Shown piece after piece: positions 34,666 through 43,232 of a stretch of DNA of 64,000 nucleotides (position 1 is its first letter; the number at the start of each line of letters is the position of its first letter). The stretch lies in NCBI RefSeq assembly GCF_016629665.1, contig NZ_JAEPRQ010000010.1, positions 37,029 to 101,028 of the forward strand, in the 5' to 3' direction. The translations under genes were made by a program, and so were the position numbers. Under the pieces are notes generated by a model. It did no database searches. It was given only the letters and a program-made list of their open reading frames with translations, and was not told where the DNA came from. This DNA comes from Paracoccus caeni. Lineage in GTDB: Bacteria > Pseudomonadota > Alphaproteobacteria > Rhodobacterales > Rhodobacteraceae.

Positions 34666-36695
34666 AGCCCGTCCTCCGGTTCGGGCAGGGCCTGCGCAGC
34701 GAGCCCGTTGTTGGGCCCTTCGATCACCCGCTCGACGCAGAGGCGATCCGCGAGGGCGATCACCTCGTCGCGGCGTGTGCAGAGCAGTGCCGTCGCCTGA
34801 CACATGGCCGCCTGCAGGCAGGCATCGATGCGTGCCCGCAGCGCAGGATCGGCGGCCAGGATGGGGTTTGGATCGGAGACATAAACCAGCCCGGTTGCGC
34901 CGAGCCCATAGGCCAGCTCAAGCCTGACCGCGATCCCGGTCGCCTGTGCCAGATCGCTGCGCGCGCCGTCGCCCGACCCGATCGAGACATCGCCGAGGAT
35001 CAGTTCTTCCGCAGCGCGTCCTGCCAGCAGGCAGATGATGTCATCGATCAGATCCGCCCGGGTCGGGATTTTGGCCGGCGGTCTGGCCTCGACATGGCCG
35101 CCAGACGGACCAACATGGATCTCGCGGATACGGCCACGTCCGAGCGCGGTGATGGCGATGGCATGGCCGGCTTCATGCACCGCCACCCGACGGATGGTCG
35201 CGCTGTCCTCCTCCGTCAGCCCAAGGGTGAGGACGATGTCCTGCAATGCCAAAGGCCGCCCCGCGCCCCGCGCGCGACCGCGTGCCGCGCGGATGGCGGC
35301 GTCGAGATCAGCCGGGGTCTTGCCGATGAGCCGGGGTGCAAGGCGTGTAATCGTCTCGTCGTCGAGAGCGCCTCGCAGGTGATGGGACAGGACGCGGATG
35401 ATGGCGTGGCGCCCCGGCAGTGGCACCCGGACGATCCTGTCGAGCCTGCCGGGGCGACGCAGCGCGGCATCGAGGGCATCAACGTCATTGCAGGCAGCAA
35501 CCACGGCGACGCCTTCGATCCGCGTGGCGCCGTCCAGGAGTTCGAGAAGGGCGTTGATGACCTGCCGGCGATAGTTCTCGGCGTGCCTGTCAGGGCTTTT
35601 GCGGTCGCCTGCGCCGTCGATCTCATCCAGAAACAGCACGCAGGGCGCTGCTGCCTGCGCCTCGGCGAAGGTCGCCCGCATCTCACGCAGCATCTGCCCC
35701 AGATGACCAGCGGCCTGCCACGCCGAAAGGCTGCCCTGGATCAGGGGCACGCCAGCGGATGCGGCGATGGCCCGCGCCAGCCAGGTCTTGCCGGTGCCGG
35801 GCGGGCCATGGAAGAGGACCGAGCGCGTCATCTCTGACCAGCCGATCTGGCCCGCCGCCCAGGCCTTGAGATCACCCACTAATTGCCGTGCGGCGTCTTC
35901 TGCGGCACCATAGCCACCGATGTCGTCCAGTGTCGGGCCATTGCTGGGGCGAAGGGCGCGGGTCAGGCGCTGCAGTTCGGCAAGTTGCGTCTCGCGAATG
36001 CGGTGCCGAAGGGCGAAGCGCAGACCGGCTGCGGGCAGCTGCCGCAAGGCCGCATCGGTCGGCAGCTTCGCCGCGATGGCGCTGTAGCCATCGCCGCGCA
36101 AACTGAGTGCAGCCGCAATCAGCGACCGGTCGGGCGGGCCGAGCCGAATGGGTTCGGGAAGCATTCTGGCGATCCGGACGGGCAGGGACGCGCCAGCCTC
36201 GATGATCAGCACATGGGGGGTGGTGCCACGGCTGATCGCGTTCAGCGCGTGTTGCATCTTGCTGGCCGTCGATGCTGCCCCGCTGCCCTCGGGTGCGGGC
36301 AGGCAGGTCAACGCGACCTTGCGGCGCCGGTCATCGTCCCCGAGCACTTGCGTCAGCAGCGCTTTGATATCTACGACCATGTCACTGTCGGTCACCTGCA
36401 GAACAGTCACCGCGCCGGTGCCGGTCATGGCCGCGAAGGCCGTGCGGGTGGGGAAGGCACGGCAGAGCGCGGCAAGGGCGATGGCACGCATCGGGTCGTC
36501 GGCCAACCGGCGGCGGGGGGTCTCGGGCTCGCCCCAGGCTGGCAAATCCTCAAGCTCCTCTTCAACATCCGAGAGCCGCCCCTCGACGAGTGCGGAGAAC
36601 ACCTCGGGCGACATCTCGGCCTGAGGCTGGGGATCAAGCGTGCCGACATCAAGCGACGCGACGACGGACCGGTAATGGGCGAGCCAGGTGGGCAT
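34662..36695 (-). CDS. Soluble FtsH-like AAA+ zinc metalloprotease
   Basis: This 677-residue protein starts at ATG 36695, spaced six bases from GGAG. Its unknown N-terminal domain (about 1-260) lacks membrane helices. The AAA+ module has Walker A GPPGTGKT near 296, Walker B CVLFLDEIDG, and an arginine-finger/sensor region DAALRRPGRLDRIVRVPLP. The peptidase has the zinc motif HEAGH near 507-511 and a likely third ligand in GARSDLAQAT, matching FtsH order. Unlike FtsH it has no transmembrane segments, and the usual FVG pore loop is replaced (WQAAGHLG). It is coupled to the 84-residue partner gene and lies in an accessory island. Confidence 0.88.
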   Translation of the reverse strand: MPTWLAHYRSVVASLDVGTLDPQPQAEMSPEVFSALVEGRLSDVEEELEDLPAWGEPETPRRRLADDPMRAIALAALCRAFPTRTAFAAMTGTGAVTVLQVTDSDMVVDIKALLTQVLGDDDRRRKVALTCLPAPEGSGAASTASKMQHALNAISRGTTPHVLIIEAGASLPVRIARMLPEPIRLGPPDRSLIAAALSLRGDGYSAIAAKLPTDAALRQLPAAGLRFALRHRIRETQLAELQRLTRALRPSNGPTLDDIGGYGAAEDAARQLVGDLKAWAAGQIGWSEMTRSVLFHGPPGTGKTWLARAIAASAGVPLIQGSLSAWQAAGHLGQMLREMRATFAEAQAAAPCVLFLDEIDGAGDRKSPDRHAENYRRQVINALLELLDGATRIEGVAVVAACNDVDALDAALRRPGRLDRIVRVPLPGRHAIIRVLSHHLRGALDDETITRLAPRLIGKTPADLDAAIRAARGRARGAGRPLALQDIVLTLGLTEEDSATIRRVAVHEAGHAIAITALGRGRIREIHVGPSGGHVEARPPAKIPTRADLIDDIICLLAGRAAEELILGDVSIGSGDGARSDLAQATGIAVRLELAYGLGATGLVYVSDPNPILAADPALRARIDACLQAAMCQATALLCTRRDEVIALADRLCVERVIEGPNNGLAAQALPEPEDGL

Positions 36696-36766
36696 GGGCA
36701 TCTCCAGCGGCAGGAGGTGGTTCGGAGGGGGTGCAGATGAGGTCGCGGCGGAGGGTGCGCGCGAGG

Positions 36767-37717
36767 TCAGGGCGAACCGGAGCCTCCGGTGGGCTTTGCT
36801 GCGATCTCGTCCAGGCAGCGATGCAGCACCGGCGCCAGGTCGGTCCGGTAGACCTCGCTGACGACGTTCAGGACGCCGCGATAGACCTCCGGCGGGACGA
36901 GCGATCCGGGGTGATCGCGCGACAGCCGTGCGTGCAGGGCCTTCTCGAGAACGCAGGCGGCATGACCGGTGGCGATCCTGAGACGACGCAGCAACGTGAT
37001 CCTTGCCTCCTTCGGCAGCCCCAACTGATGCCGGAAGCGCTTCTGCGGATTGGCGCTATAGCCGAGCTTGAGGAGGTGAAGGGGGCCGTGCCGGATCTCG
37101 ACGAGATAGATCTGGCTTGGCTTTGCCGTCCAGCTTTGCCCGCAACCGGCGCAGTCGCATTGCCCCCAGTTGAGATTGGCACGGGCGATCCGCTGCACGT
37201 GGCCGCAGCGATGACGATAGAGATGATAATTGGCATTGCCCTGTGGATCAGGGGCGATGCGGGTCCAGCCGAGGCGGGCTGCCTTCCGCCGTTCCTTGGC
37301 CGCAAAGCAGGTCTCGCAGCGTGCGTCGGCCAGACCCGCGGCCATCCGGTCGATGAACTCGAACTGACGGCGCAGCACATGGCCGCAGGGGGCGCGGTAA
37401 AGGCCATATGGCGTCGCGACCGGATCGGGGCCGAGATAGGTCAGACCGGCGGATTTGGCCTGTGCCGCGCGCGCGGTCTCAAGGCAGTGTCGGCAGATCG
37501 GTCGCGTGCTCATCAGCACGAAGAGGCGGACAACGCTGATCTGGCCACAGCTCCGGCAGCGCAGCGCCAGATGATAGCGGTCCCGCACGCGGGCAACCAG
37601 GTCAAACCCTTTGAGCTGAGCCATCTGGCGCCAGTGATCATGCAACAGGCCGGGATGGATGGTGAGCTCGGGCGCGAGGGCAGGGCAGTTCTGCCCGACA
37701 GCGGTGTTGGTGGTCAT
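36767..37717 (-). CDS. Zinc-ribbon repeat protein with C-terminal GIY-YIG-like nuclease domain
   Basis: This 316-residue protein starts at ATG 37717 with CGGAGG upstream. The N-terminal two-thirds has repeated Cys pairs suggesting three zinc ribbons (RCRSCGQ/CRHCLE, PCGHV/CETCFA, RCGHV/CAGCGQ). The C-terminus (IYLVEIRHG, LLKLGYSANPQKRFRHQL, LEKALHARL) matches the GIY-YIG-like T5orf172/Mug113 nuclease group. Such proteins may recognise DNA through the ribbons and cut it. It lies upstream of the AAA+ protease on the same strand (71-base gap), so the two may form one operon. Confidence 0.72.
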   Translation of the reverse strand: MTTNTAVGQNCPALAPELTIHPGLLHDHWRQMAQLKGFDLVARVRDRYHLALRCRSCGQISVVRLFVLMSTRPICRHCLETARAAQAKSAGLTYLGPDPVATPYGLYRAPCGHVLRRQFEFIDRMAAGLADARCETCFAAKERRKAARLGWTRIAPDPQGNANYHLYRHRCGHVQRIARANLNWGQCDCAGCGQSWTAKPSQIYLVEIRHGPLHLLKLGYSANPQKRFRHQLGLPKEARITLLRRLRIATGHAACVLEKALHARLSRDHPGSLVPPEVYRGVLNVVSEVYRTDLAPVLHRCLDEIAAKPTGGSGSP

Positions 37718-37930
37718 GAGACGCCTCCGAAGATCGTGGCAAGGATCATCTCCGGTCCCGCGACGTCGGGGCCGGATGTGCTGCCCTTGGGGCAGGCAGA
37801 CAGGGTTCGGGGGGCTACGAGGAGGGAGCTGCGCGGCAGAGAGCAGCAATGGCGACATCTGACCAGCATGCGGCTGGTGCAAATAACGGGGGTTCGCCAC
37901 TTGGGAGCGGCGTCTGCCGAATGGCCGCGA

Positions 37931-38467
37931 TCAGGTGGGCGCAGGCACTGTCAGGCCAACGTTGGCCTGCGGATCATCGAATTCGGCCGGATCGACACAG
38001 GCGGAGAGGCCTGCCAGATCGTCAAGGCGCAGACCGGCCGTATAGAGCATTTGCCGCACCCGACGGGCCGTGGCATCCGTGCCAGCGCAGGTGAAGAGCT
38101 TTGCGTGACGCTTGAAGCTCATCTGCAGCGACAGGAATTCCGCCGATGATCCGGAGTTAATCAACGCGGAGATCAAGAGCGCCATCCGCTTCAGCGGCTG
38201 ATCTTCCGCCCGTGTGCTCACCGCCGCGCGGATCTCATCGATCCTCGCCCGGACAGTGTCGCGCGCGGTTTCCGCATCACGGTGCCAGTCGAGAAACGCC
38301 GGATCGAACGAGGCGACATCCTCGATGTCCCGCTCCGCCTCAATGTAGGAGGCCAACGCGCCCAGAAACCGCGAGAATGCCCGCGAAATCGTCGTATGGG
38401 TGAAATGCGCCGCAGCCGACGCCGCTTCCGTCACGCCAATCGGCGTGCTAGTCATCGAAATAGCCAT
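37931..38467 (-). CDS. Hypothetical island protein
   Basis: This 178-residue protein starts at ATG 38467 with AGGAG seven bases upstream. It is predominantly helical (THTTISRAFSRFLGALASYI, ETARDTVRARIDEIRAAVS). It has no signal peptide and no recognised domain. It is the first gene of the minus-strand island run (37931 to 34411) and is divergent from the ribbon-helix-helix gene. Confidence 0.65.
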   Translation of the reverse strand: MAISMTSTPIGVTEAASAAAHFTHTTISRAFSRFLGALASYIEAERDIEDVASFDPAFLDWHRDAETARDTVRARIDEIRAAVSTRAEDQPLKRMALLISALINSGSSAEFLSLQMSFKRHAKLFTCAGTDATARRVRQMLYTAGLRLDDLAGLSACVDPAEFDDPQANVGLTVPAPT

Positions 38468-38582
38468 GAGTGATCTCCTAAGGATCGGTTATGGTTAGGG
38501 CGGGGCAAGGGGGTAGGATCCCTTGCCTGCGCTCGCATTATATGGCACCATTAAACAGAAAATCAAGAAAATAGTTTGTGTC

Positions 38583-38774
38583 ATGGCAAAAAAACGCGGT
38601 CGTCCTTCGGTTGATAGTGAGTCGATAAATCTTCGGCTTCCCCGCGAGCTTATTCAGGCGCTTGATGATCGTCGTCGCATTGAAGAGGATCTGCCGACCC
38701 GACCGGAAATGATACGCCGGGCGCTGGTCGAATGGCTGGCAATGACCGGCGATAACGGTGGCCATCAAGAGTGA
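38583..38774 (+). CDS. Ribbon-helix-helix DNA-binding protein with basic N-terminus
   Basis: This 63-residue protein starts at ATG 38583. A basic AT-hook-like start (MAKKRGRPS) is followed by a ribbon-helix-helix pattern (SINLRLPRELIQALDDR, RPEMIRRALVEWLA). Such small proteins are plasmid or antitoxin-type regulators. It is divergent from the island run and could control it. The frame upstream of 38583 is open but has no ribosome-binding site. Confidence 0.75.
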   Translation: MAKKRGRPSVDSESINLRLPRELIQALDDRRRIEEDLPTRPEMIRRALVEWLAMTGDNGGHQE

Positions 38775-38840
38775 CGACAGGTCTCCAGGCCAACTTGTAA
38801 ATTGGCGCTTGCCTCGTTGAACAGAAAATCTGACCCTTTC

Positions 38841-38966
38841 GTTGGGCGTTGGGCGTTGGGCGTTGGGCGTTGGGCGTTGGGCGTTGGGCGTTGGGCGTTG
38901 GGCGTTGGGCGTTGGGCGTTGGGCGTTGGGCGTTGGGCGTTGGGCGTTGGGCGTTGGGCGTTGGAT
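38841..38966 (+). repeat. Heptanucleotide tandem repeat, (GTTGGGC)x17
   Basis: Seventeen perfect copies of GTTGGGC fill 38841-38959, followed by one variant GTTGGAT. Because seven is not a multiple of three, all reading frames through it give a 21-base, seven-residue periodic peptide, which is why open frames run through it on both strands. It is probably non-coding. It lies 117 bases upstream of the oxidoreductase gene at 39083, so copy-number changes could alter promoter spacing. Confidence 0.97.
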
Positions 38967-39082
38967 TGATAGCTGCGCGGTGTCTGTTGCAGGGGGCAGT
39001 TGCCAAGGGCAAACTGGTGCCGTGCCGCATTCTCGCTGGATCACGCCTGTGTCCACGCCCAAAATCAATAATGGAGTATTCT

Positions 39083-40057
39083 ATGCGCAGTGCAATCCAC
39101 CGGACATTCGGAGAACCGGCTGAGGCGCTGAGCCTTGGCGACAGCCCGGTCCCACAGCCCGGTTCGGGTGAGGTGCGGATCAAGACGATCCTGTCGCCGA
39201 TCCACAACCATGACCTTTGGACCGTGCGGGGCAGCTATGGTTACAAGCCCGAGCTTCCGGCCATAGGAGGATCTGAGGCGGTGGGCGTTGTCGATGCCTT
39301 GGGCCCCGACGCCGAGGCGGTGCTGGGCCAACGCGTCGCGGTCGCTTCGGTCCATGGCGCGTGGGCGGAGTATTTCATCGCTCCCGCAAAAGCGCTGCTG
39401 CCGCTGCCGGATACCATCCCGGACGAGGCTGCCGCGCAGCTGATCTCCATGCCGTTCAGCGCGATCTCGCTTCTGGAATTTCTGGACGTGCAGAGAGGTG
39501 ACTGGATCATCCAGAACACCGCCAACGGCGCGGTCGGCAAGATCGTGGCGATGTTGGCAAAATCGCGTGGCGTGAACACCATAAATCTGGTTCGCCGCGA
39601 TGCGGGCGTCGACGAACTGGACGCCGTGGGCATCAGCAACGCCATCTCGACCGCTTCGGAAGGCTGGCAGGACCGGGCGCGCGCCTTGAGCGGTGACGCC
39701 CCGATCCGGGCCGCGGTCGATTCCATCGGCGGCAGCGCCAGCACCGAGCTGATCCGGCTGTTGGGCGAAAACGGCACGCTCGTGTCCTTCGGCACAATGG
39801 CGGGTGAGCCGATGTTGATCCCGTCGGGCGATGTAATCTTCAAGCAGGCTGTGGTCAAAGGTTTCTGGGGCGCGAAGGTCAGCGCCGCCATGGCGCCGCA
39901 AAAGCGGGTGGCGCTGATCGGAGAGCTGCTGCAACTGGTGGTTGGCGGAGAACTGAAGCTGCCGGTCGAGGCGGTCTTCAGCCTTGACCAGATCGCCGAT
40001 GCCGTCAAATCATCGCTGGCGCCGGGTAAGGCCGGCAAAGTCCTGCTGCGCCCGTGA
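39083..40057 (+). CDS. Zinc-independent alcohol dehydrogenase/quinone oxidoreductase family protein
   Basis: This 324-residue MDR-superfamily protein has the GroES-like N-terminal domain (PQPGSGEVRIKTILSPIHNHDLWTV) and a Rossmann domain with NTANGAVGKIVAMLAKSRG. The catalytic-zinc Cys is not present, which suits the quinone oxidoreductase or enoyl reductase branch. The start is at ATG 39083 with GGAG upstream; an in-frame ATG at 39071 overlaps that site. The longer open frame upstream only passes through the heptamer repeat. The substrate is unknown. Confidence 0.87.
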   Translation: MRSAIHRTFGEPAEALSLGDSPVPQPGSGEVRIKTILSPIHNHDLWTVRGSYGYKPELPAIGGSEAVGVVDALGPDAEAVLGQRVAVASVHGAWAEYFIAPAKALLPLPDTIPDEAAAQLISMPFSAISLLEFLDVQRGDWIIQNTANGAVGKIVAMLAKSRGVNTINLVRRDAGVDELDAVGISNAISTASEGWQDRARALSGDAPIRAAVDSIGGSASTELIRLLGENGTLVSFGTMAGEPMLIPSGDVIFKQAVVKGFWGAKVSAAMAPQKRVALIGELLQLVVGGELKLPVEAVFSLDQIADAVKSSLAPGKAGKVLLRP

Positions 40058-41897
40058 GGAGGCCGCGATGATCGCCAATGTTCTGGTCGGATTTGAGCAG
40101 CAAGGGGCGGTCTGGATGGCGTAGAATACGAGATGCCACCCACATGCCTGAAGGTATCAGTGCGTCATGACCTTGACTGCGATCGTTGTTCACGGACGGG
40201 GAGAGGGGCCGAGCTTCAACACTGCGACCATGGTGAAGGGAGTTCCCGTCCCCGGACGCCGCCACATCCTGGCGGGTATTGGCGGCACCTTGTTCGATGT
40301 AGGAGGCGGCTTGAACTGTCCATGTGCCAGAAGAGCAAGATGGTCGGGCTCGACAGATGAGGGCTTCCCCAGCTTGCCGGCAAAGGTCGATTCTTGTGGC
40401 GTTGCCACCTCTGGGACAGCAAGATCGGGAGATTGCTCCAGCCCCGGTGTTGAGGCAACGTCGCGACGTTCGGCATCTCGGCAGAAGTAGCCGGGTGCGA
40501 CCTCTCATGGCGCCGGCGACAGTAGCGCGCTGATACGGAAGACGTCTGTGGACCTGAGGTGACGCGGGCAGAACGCAGATCGCAACCTTTGATCGACCGC
40601 CATGCAGTATGGTTCCAGGGAGTCGCGCAAAACAGGACATGTGCCGTCGCTGCGGGCCCTATTTTTATTAGGTTAATTTTACCCGATATTCATAATAGCA
40701 AGATATTTAACCTATTAAAATTAGGCCGTCGGAAACTGAACTGGTAGAGCCGGATGATATCAAAAGGCGTAGCGCCAGCGAAGCGCGGGCTTTGAGATTA
40801 CAGGCGGTCTCGCGACCTGAATAGGCCGCCCCGTGGCAAGGTGGCGGAACCGCTCATTTGAGCTGATCGCCGCGGATCTCTGGGTATTGAGGCGGGGACT
40901 GCATCTGTGCGCGGTGTTGTTAGCCATGACGAGATCGGCGTAGCATCGGCGTCGCCAGCTCTCATGAACGCACGTTCGCTGCTGATGTGATCCACTGGTT
41001 AACCAATAGTCTAACGGCCCGTGGTTCTACTCCTCGTGACGCGAAACGCCGGCGTCTGTAGAATACAGCAGCCGGAAGGCGTCGGCATTGATAGGGCTGC
41101 CGGTGAATCTGGAGCAAGGTGATACGCGTCCCTCCCTGCTCAGATTATGCTGACCGGCTCTCAGCCACTTTGTCTGACATCTTATTGCAGTCGCGAAGCA
41201 CAATTTGGATCGACACAACGCTGCCGAGATCAGATCAAGGGTCGGCGCTATCAGCGCCTGCGGGCGCGGGTCGAGCTTTCGCTGGTGAGCTTGTGCGGGG
41301 TGCTCTGTTCGGCGCGCTTTTTTACCGGGCCGTAGGGCTCAAAACAGCGAATTTGTTCATCTTCCACGAAATGAAAGCATGGGGTCCAGATTTCTGCTTT
41401 TTGCCAAAGAAAAAAGGAGAATACGCTCAAATTTAGCCCATTTTAGGCGGTGAATTGGTGTCGTTTAATTTTAAATTCAAATTTAAATTTAATGTGCATC
41501 TCCCGCGAACCAAAAACATGGTCAAATTTTAATATTATTTGTCTGTATGGTCATGCCGAGCCGCGGTTTTTTGGGAAATAGACAAGGCTTCGAGTGCACG
41601 AAGTGTTTCGACGTCGCACTTCGCTAGGCGTCATGCGCAGACTACGTCACCGCAGGCGAATGCTTATGGATCGCCACAAAAGCCCGAGATCGAATACAGA
41701 CATATGCATTGTTCAGGCATCGGCCGCTCAGCGAAAGCCCATAGGCGTCTCCCCGTTCAGCAACACAGTTGAAGCTTCCGATCTCCGTATTGCAGCGCGG
41801 GTAGGGTGGGCGGTCGTGGCGCCACTGGGACGAAATTTTCCATAGAGATACCTTCCTTTTCAAAGAAAATATCGGGTTATCAAACTGTCGGATGAAA
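40058..41897. other. 1.8-kb region without a supported gene
   Basis: Several open frames exist but none has a family I recognise, a good ribosome-binding site or coherent composition. The base composition drops to AT-rich near 40660-40730 (holding an inverted repeat) and 41380-41535 (AATTTTAAATTCAAATTTAA region). It may be a junction of inserted DNA or a large regulatory region. Nothing in it resembles rRNA or tRNA. Confidence 0.5.
40658..40725. repeat. 17-bp AT-rich inverted repeat
   Basis: CCTATTTTTATTAGGTT (40658-40674) and AACCTATTAAAATTAGG (40709-40725) are inverted with two mismatches, separated by 34 AT-rich bases. GGCC flanks both ends. It stands out sharply from the GC-rich surroundings and could be a hairpin, a recombinase core site or a miniature element remnant. 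Confidence 0.6.
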
Positions 41898-42617
41898 CTA
41901 CTGGCCGAAAAACTTTAACGCGAAAGGTGCTATAATCGCGGTTAGAACCGCGTTCAGCCCCATTCCGATCCCGGAAAACGCGCCGGCTGTCTGGTTCACT
42001 TGAAACGCCCGCGCGGTTCCAATCCCGTGGGCAGCGACACCGGCGGCAAAGCCTCGGGCGCGCCAGTCACGGACCTTGAGTAGGTCAAGCAGCGGCGTCA
42101 CCACGATTGCGCCAAAGATCCCCGTCAAGAGCACCAGTGTCGCTGTCAGTGTCGGCTGCCCACCGATCCTCTCAGCAATACCAATGGCCACCGGCGCGGT
42201 CGTTGATTTTGGTGCAAGGGAGGCAAGAACCTCGCCCTCGATTCCGAAATGGTAAGCGATCCCGAGCGCCGACAGGACTGCAACCCCTGAACCGACGAGT
42301 AGCCCCGCTATCATCGGAAAGGCAGCTTTTCTAACCCGCGGTAGATTGTCGAACAGTGGCAGGGCGAGTGCGACTGTTGCCGGCCCCAGCATGAAATGCA
42401 CGAACTGCGCGCCTTCGAAATAGGTCTGGTAATCGGTCCCTGTGGACCACAGCAGCAGCGCCAGCAGAAACACCGCGATCATCACCGGATTGGCCCAGCT
42501 TTGCCGGTCTGCTGCCTGAAACAGCCGATCCCCAATCAGATAGGCGACCAGTGTCGCCGTCAGCCACAACAGCGGACCTTCCGCCAAATAGGACCAGATC
42601 AGCAGGGGATCAGTCAT
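41898..42617 (-). CDS. lrgB: LrgB/CidB-family membrane protein
   Basis: This 239-residue LrgB-type protein has the conserved APKSTTAPVAIGIAERIGG segment and RGFAAGVAAHGIGTARAFQ near the end, with several membrane helices. LrgA/LrgB pairs are linked to cell lysis control, and in other bacteria and plant plastids to export of small carboxylates such as pyruvate or glycolate. It overlaps lrgA by eight bases and is co-transcribed. Confidence 0.9.
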   Translation of the reverse strand: MTDPLLIWSYLAEGPLLWLTATLVAYLIGDRLFQAADRQSWANPVMIAVFLLALLLWSTGTDYQTYFEGAQFVHFMLGPATVALALPLFDNLPRVRKAAFPMIAGLLVGSGVAVLSALGIAYHFGIEGEVLASLAPKSTTAPVAIGIAERIGGQPTLTATLVLLTGIFGAIVVTPLLDLLKVRDWRARGFAAGVAAHGIGTARAFQVNQTAGAFSGIGMGLNAVLTAIIAPFALKFFGQ

Positions 42618-42990
42618 CCGACCTCTCCTTCATCGCCGACGGATCATCGGCCCCCGTCCACCGCGCCACCGCCGCAAAAACCAACGCTCCGCTCCCGATT
42701 GCCAAGACCGTCGACACACAGATCGCCAGCGCCAGCCCGATCCCGTAATCGCGGATCACGCCCAGATGCGCTATGACTCCTACGCCTGCAGGCACGAAGA
42801 ACAGTGACAGATGTGATAGCAGACCCTGCGTGACCGGGCGCAGTTTGTCAGCCAATGCGGGCCGCATGAGGCAAGCGCAGATCAGCAGGCACAACCCCAC
42901 AACGGGTCCCGGCAAGGGAAGATCCAGCAGCCGCGAGAGAAGCTCTCCCGTCAATTGAAATATCAAAATTATGGCGAGAGAGATGATCAT
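42610..42990 (-). CDS. lrgA: LrgA/CidA-family holin-like membrane protein
   Basis: This 126-residue LrgA-type protein has the family stretch FQLTGELLSRLLDLPLPGPV and GLLSHLSLFFVPAGVGVIAH, with about four helices. It pairs with LrgB downstream. Its ATG overlaps the stop of a 31-residue open frame upstream (ATGA). Function is probably in holin-like channel formation or small-acid export; the sequence does not tell which. Confidence 0.9.
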   Translation of the reverse strand: MIISLAIILIFQLTGELLSRLLDLPLPGPVVGLCLLICACLMRPALADKLRPVTQGLLSHLSLFFVPAGVGVIAHLGVIRDYGIGLALAICVSTVLAIGSGALVFAAVARWTGADDPSAMKERSDD

Positions 42991-43082
42991 CGGAAATAAA
43001 CCATTCTGGCGCCATAAATAATGCCAAACGCAGCCAGCACAATAAATGCTCTTTGCCAGAAATCGATTCTAGAAACCGCCAT
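42987..43082 (-). CDS. 31-residue small membrane protein upstream of lrgA
   Basis: The frame from ATG 43082 encodes 31 residues: a short basic start, one hydrophobic helix (AFIVLAAFGIIYGAR) and a basic end. Its TGA overlaps the lrgA start codon in ATGA, the same coupling seen between true operon genes in this window. AGGACG lies upstream. It may be a small partner of LrgAB or a leader peptide. Confidence 0.5.
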   Translation of the reverse strand: MAVSRIDFWQRAFIVLAAFGIIYGARMVYFR

Positions 43083-43232
43083 CTATGGTTCGTCCTGTTG
43101 GGCCGCTGTCCACATCCTCACAGTTTTCACTGTCATGTGCCATGCTGCCAGCGGTAATCCACCTTCCCGTTAGGTGCTCCGCTGGCGCGCAGGTTGTGCT
43201 CTCTTTACGCTGGTTCGCCGGAATCGCGCAAT

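Noticed and set aside
38841..38966. CRISPR-like array
   Set aside because: The units are seven bases, contiguous and without spacers, and no cas genes are near.
38650..39207. Long open frames on both strands through the heptamer repeat
   Set aside because: They are periodic peptides created by the repeat itself, with no ribosome-binding site or family.
40740..40830. Possible tRNA-like sequence (TGGTAGAGC string)
   Set aside because: No cloverleaf with acceptor stem and T-loop could be drawn around it.
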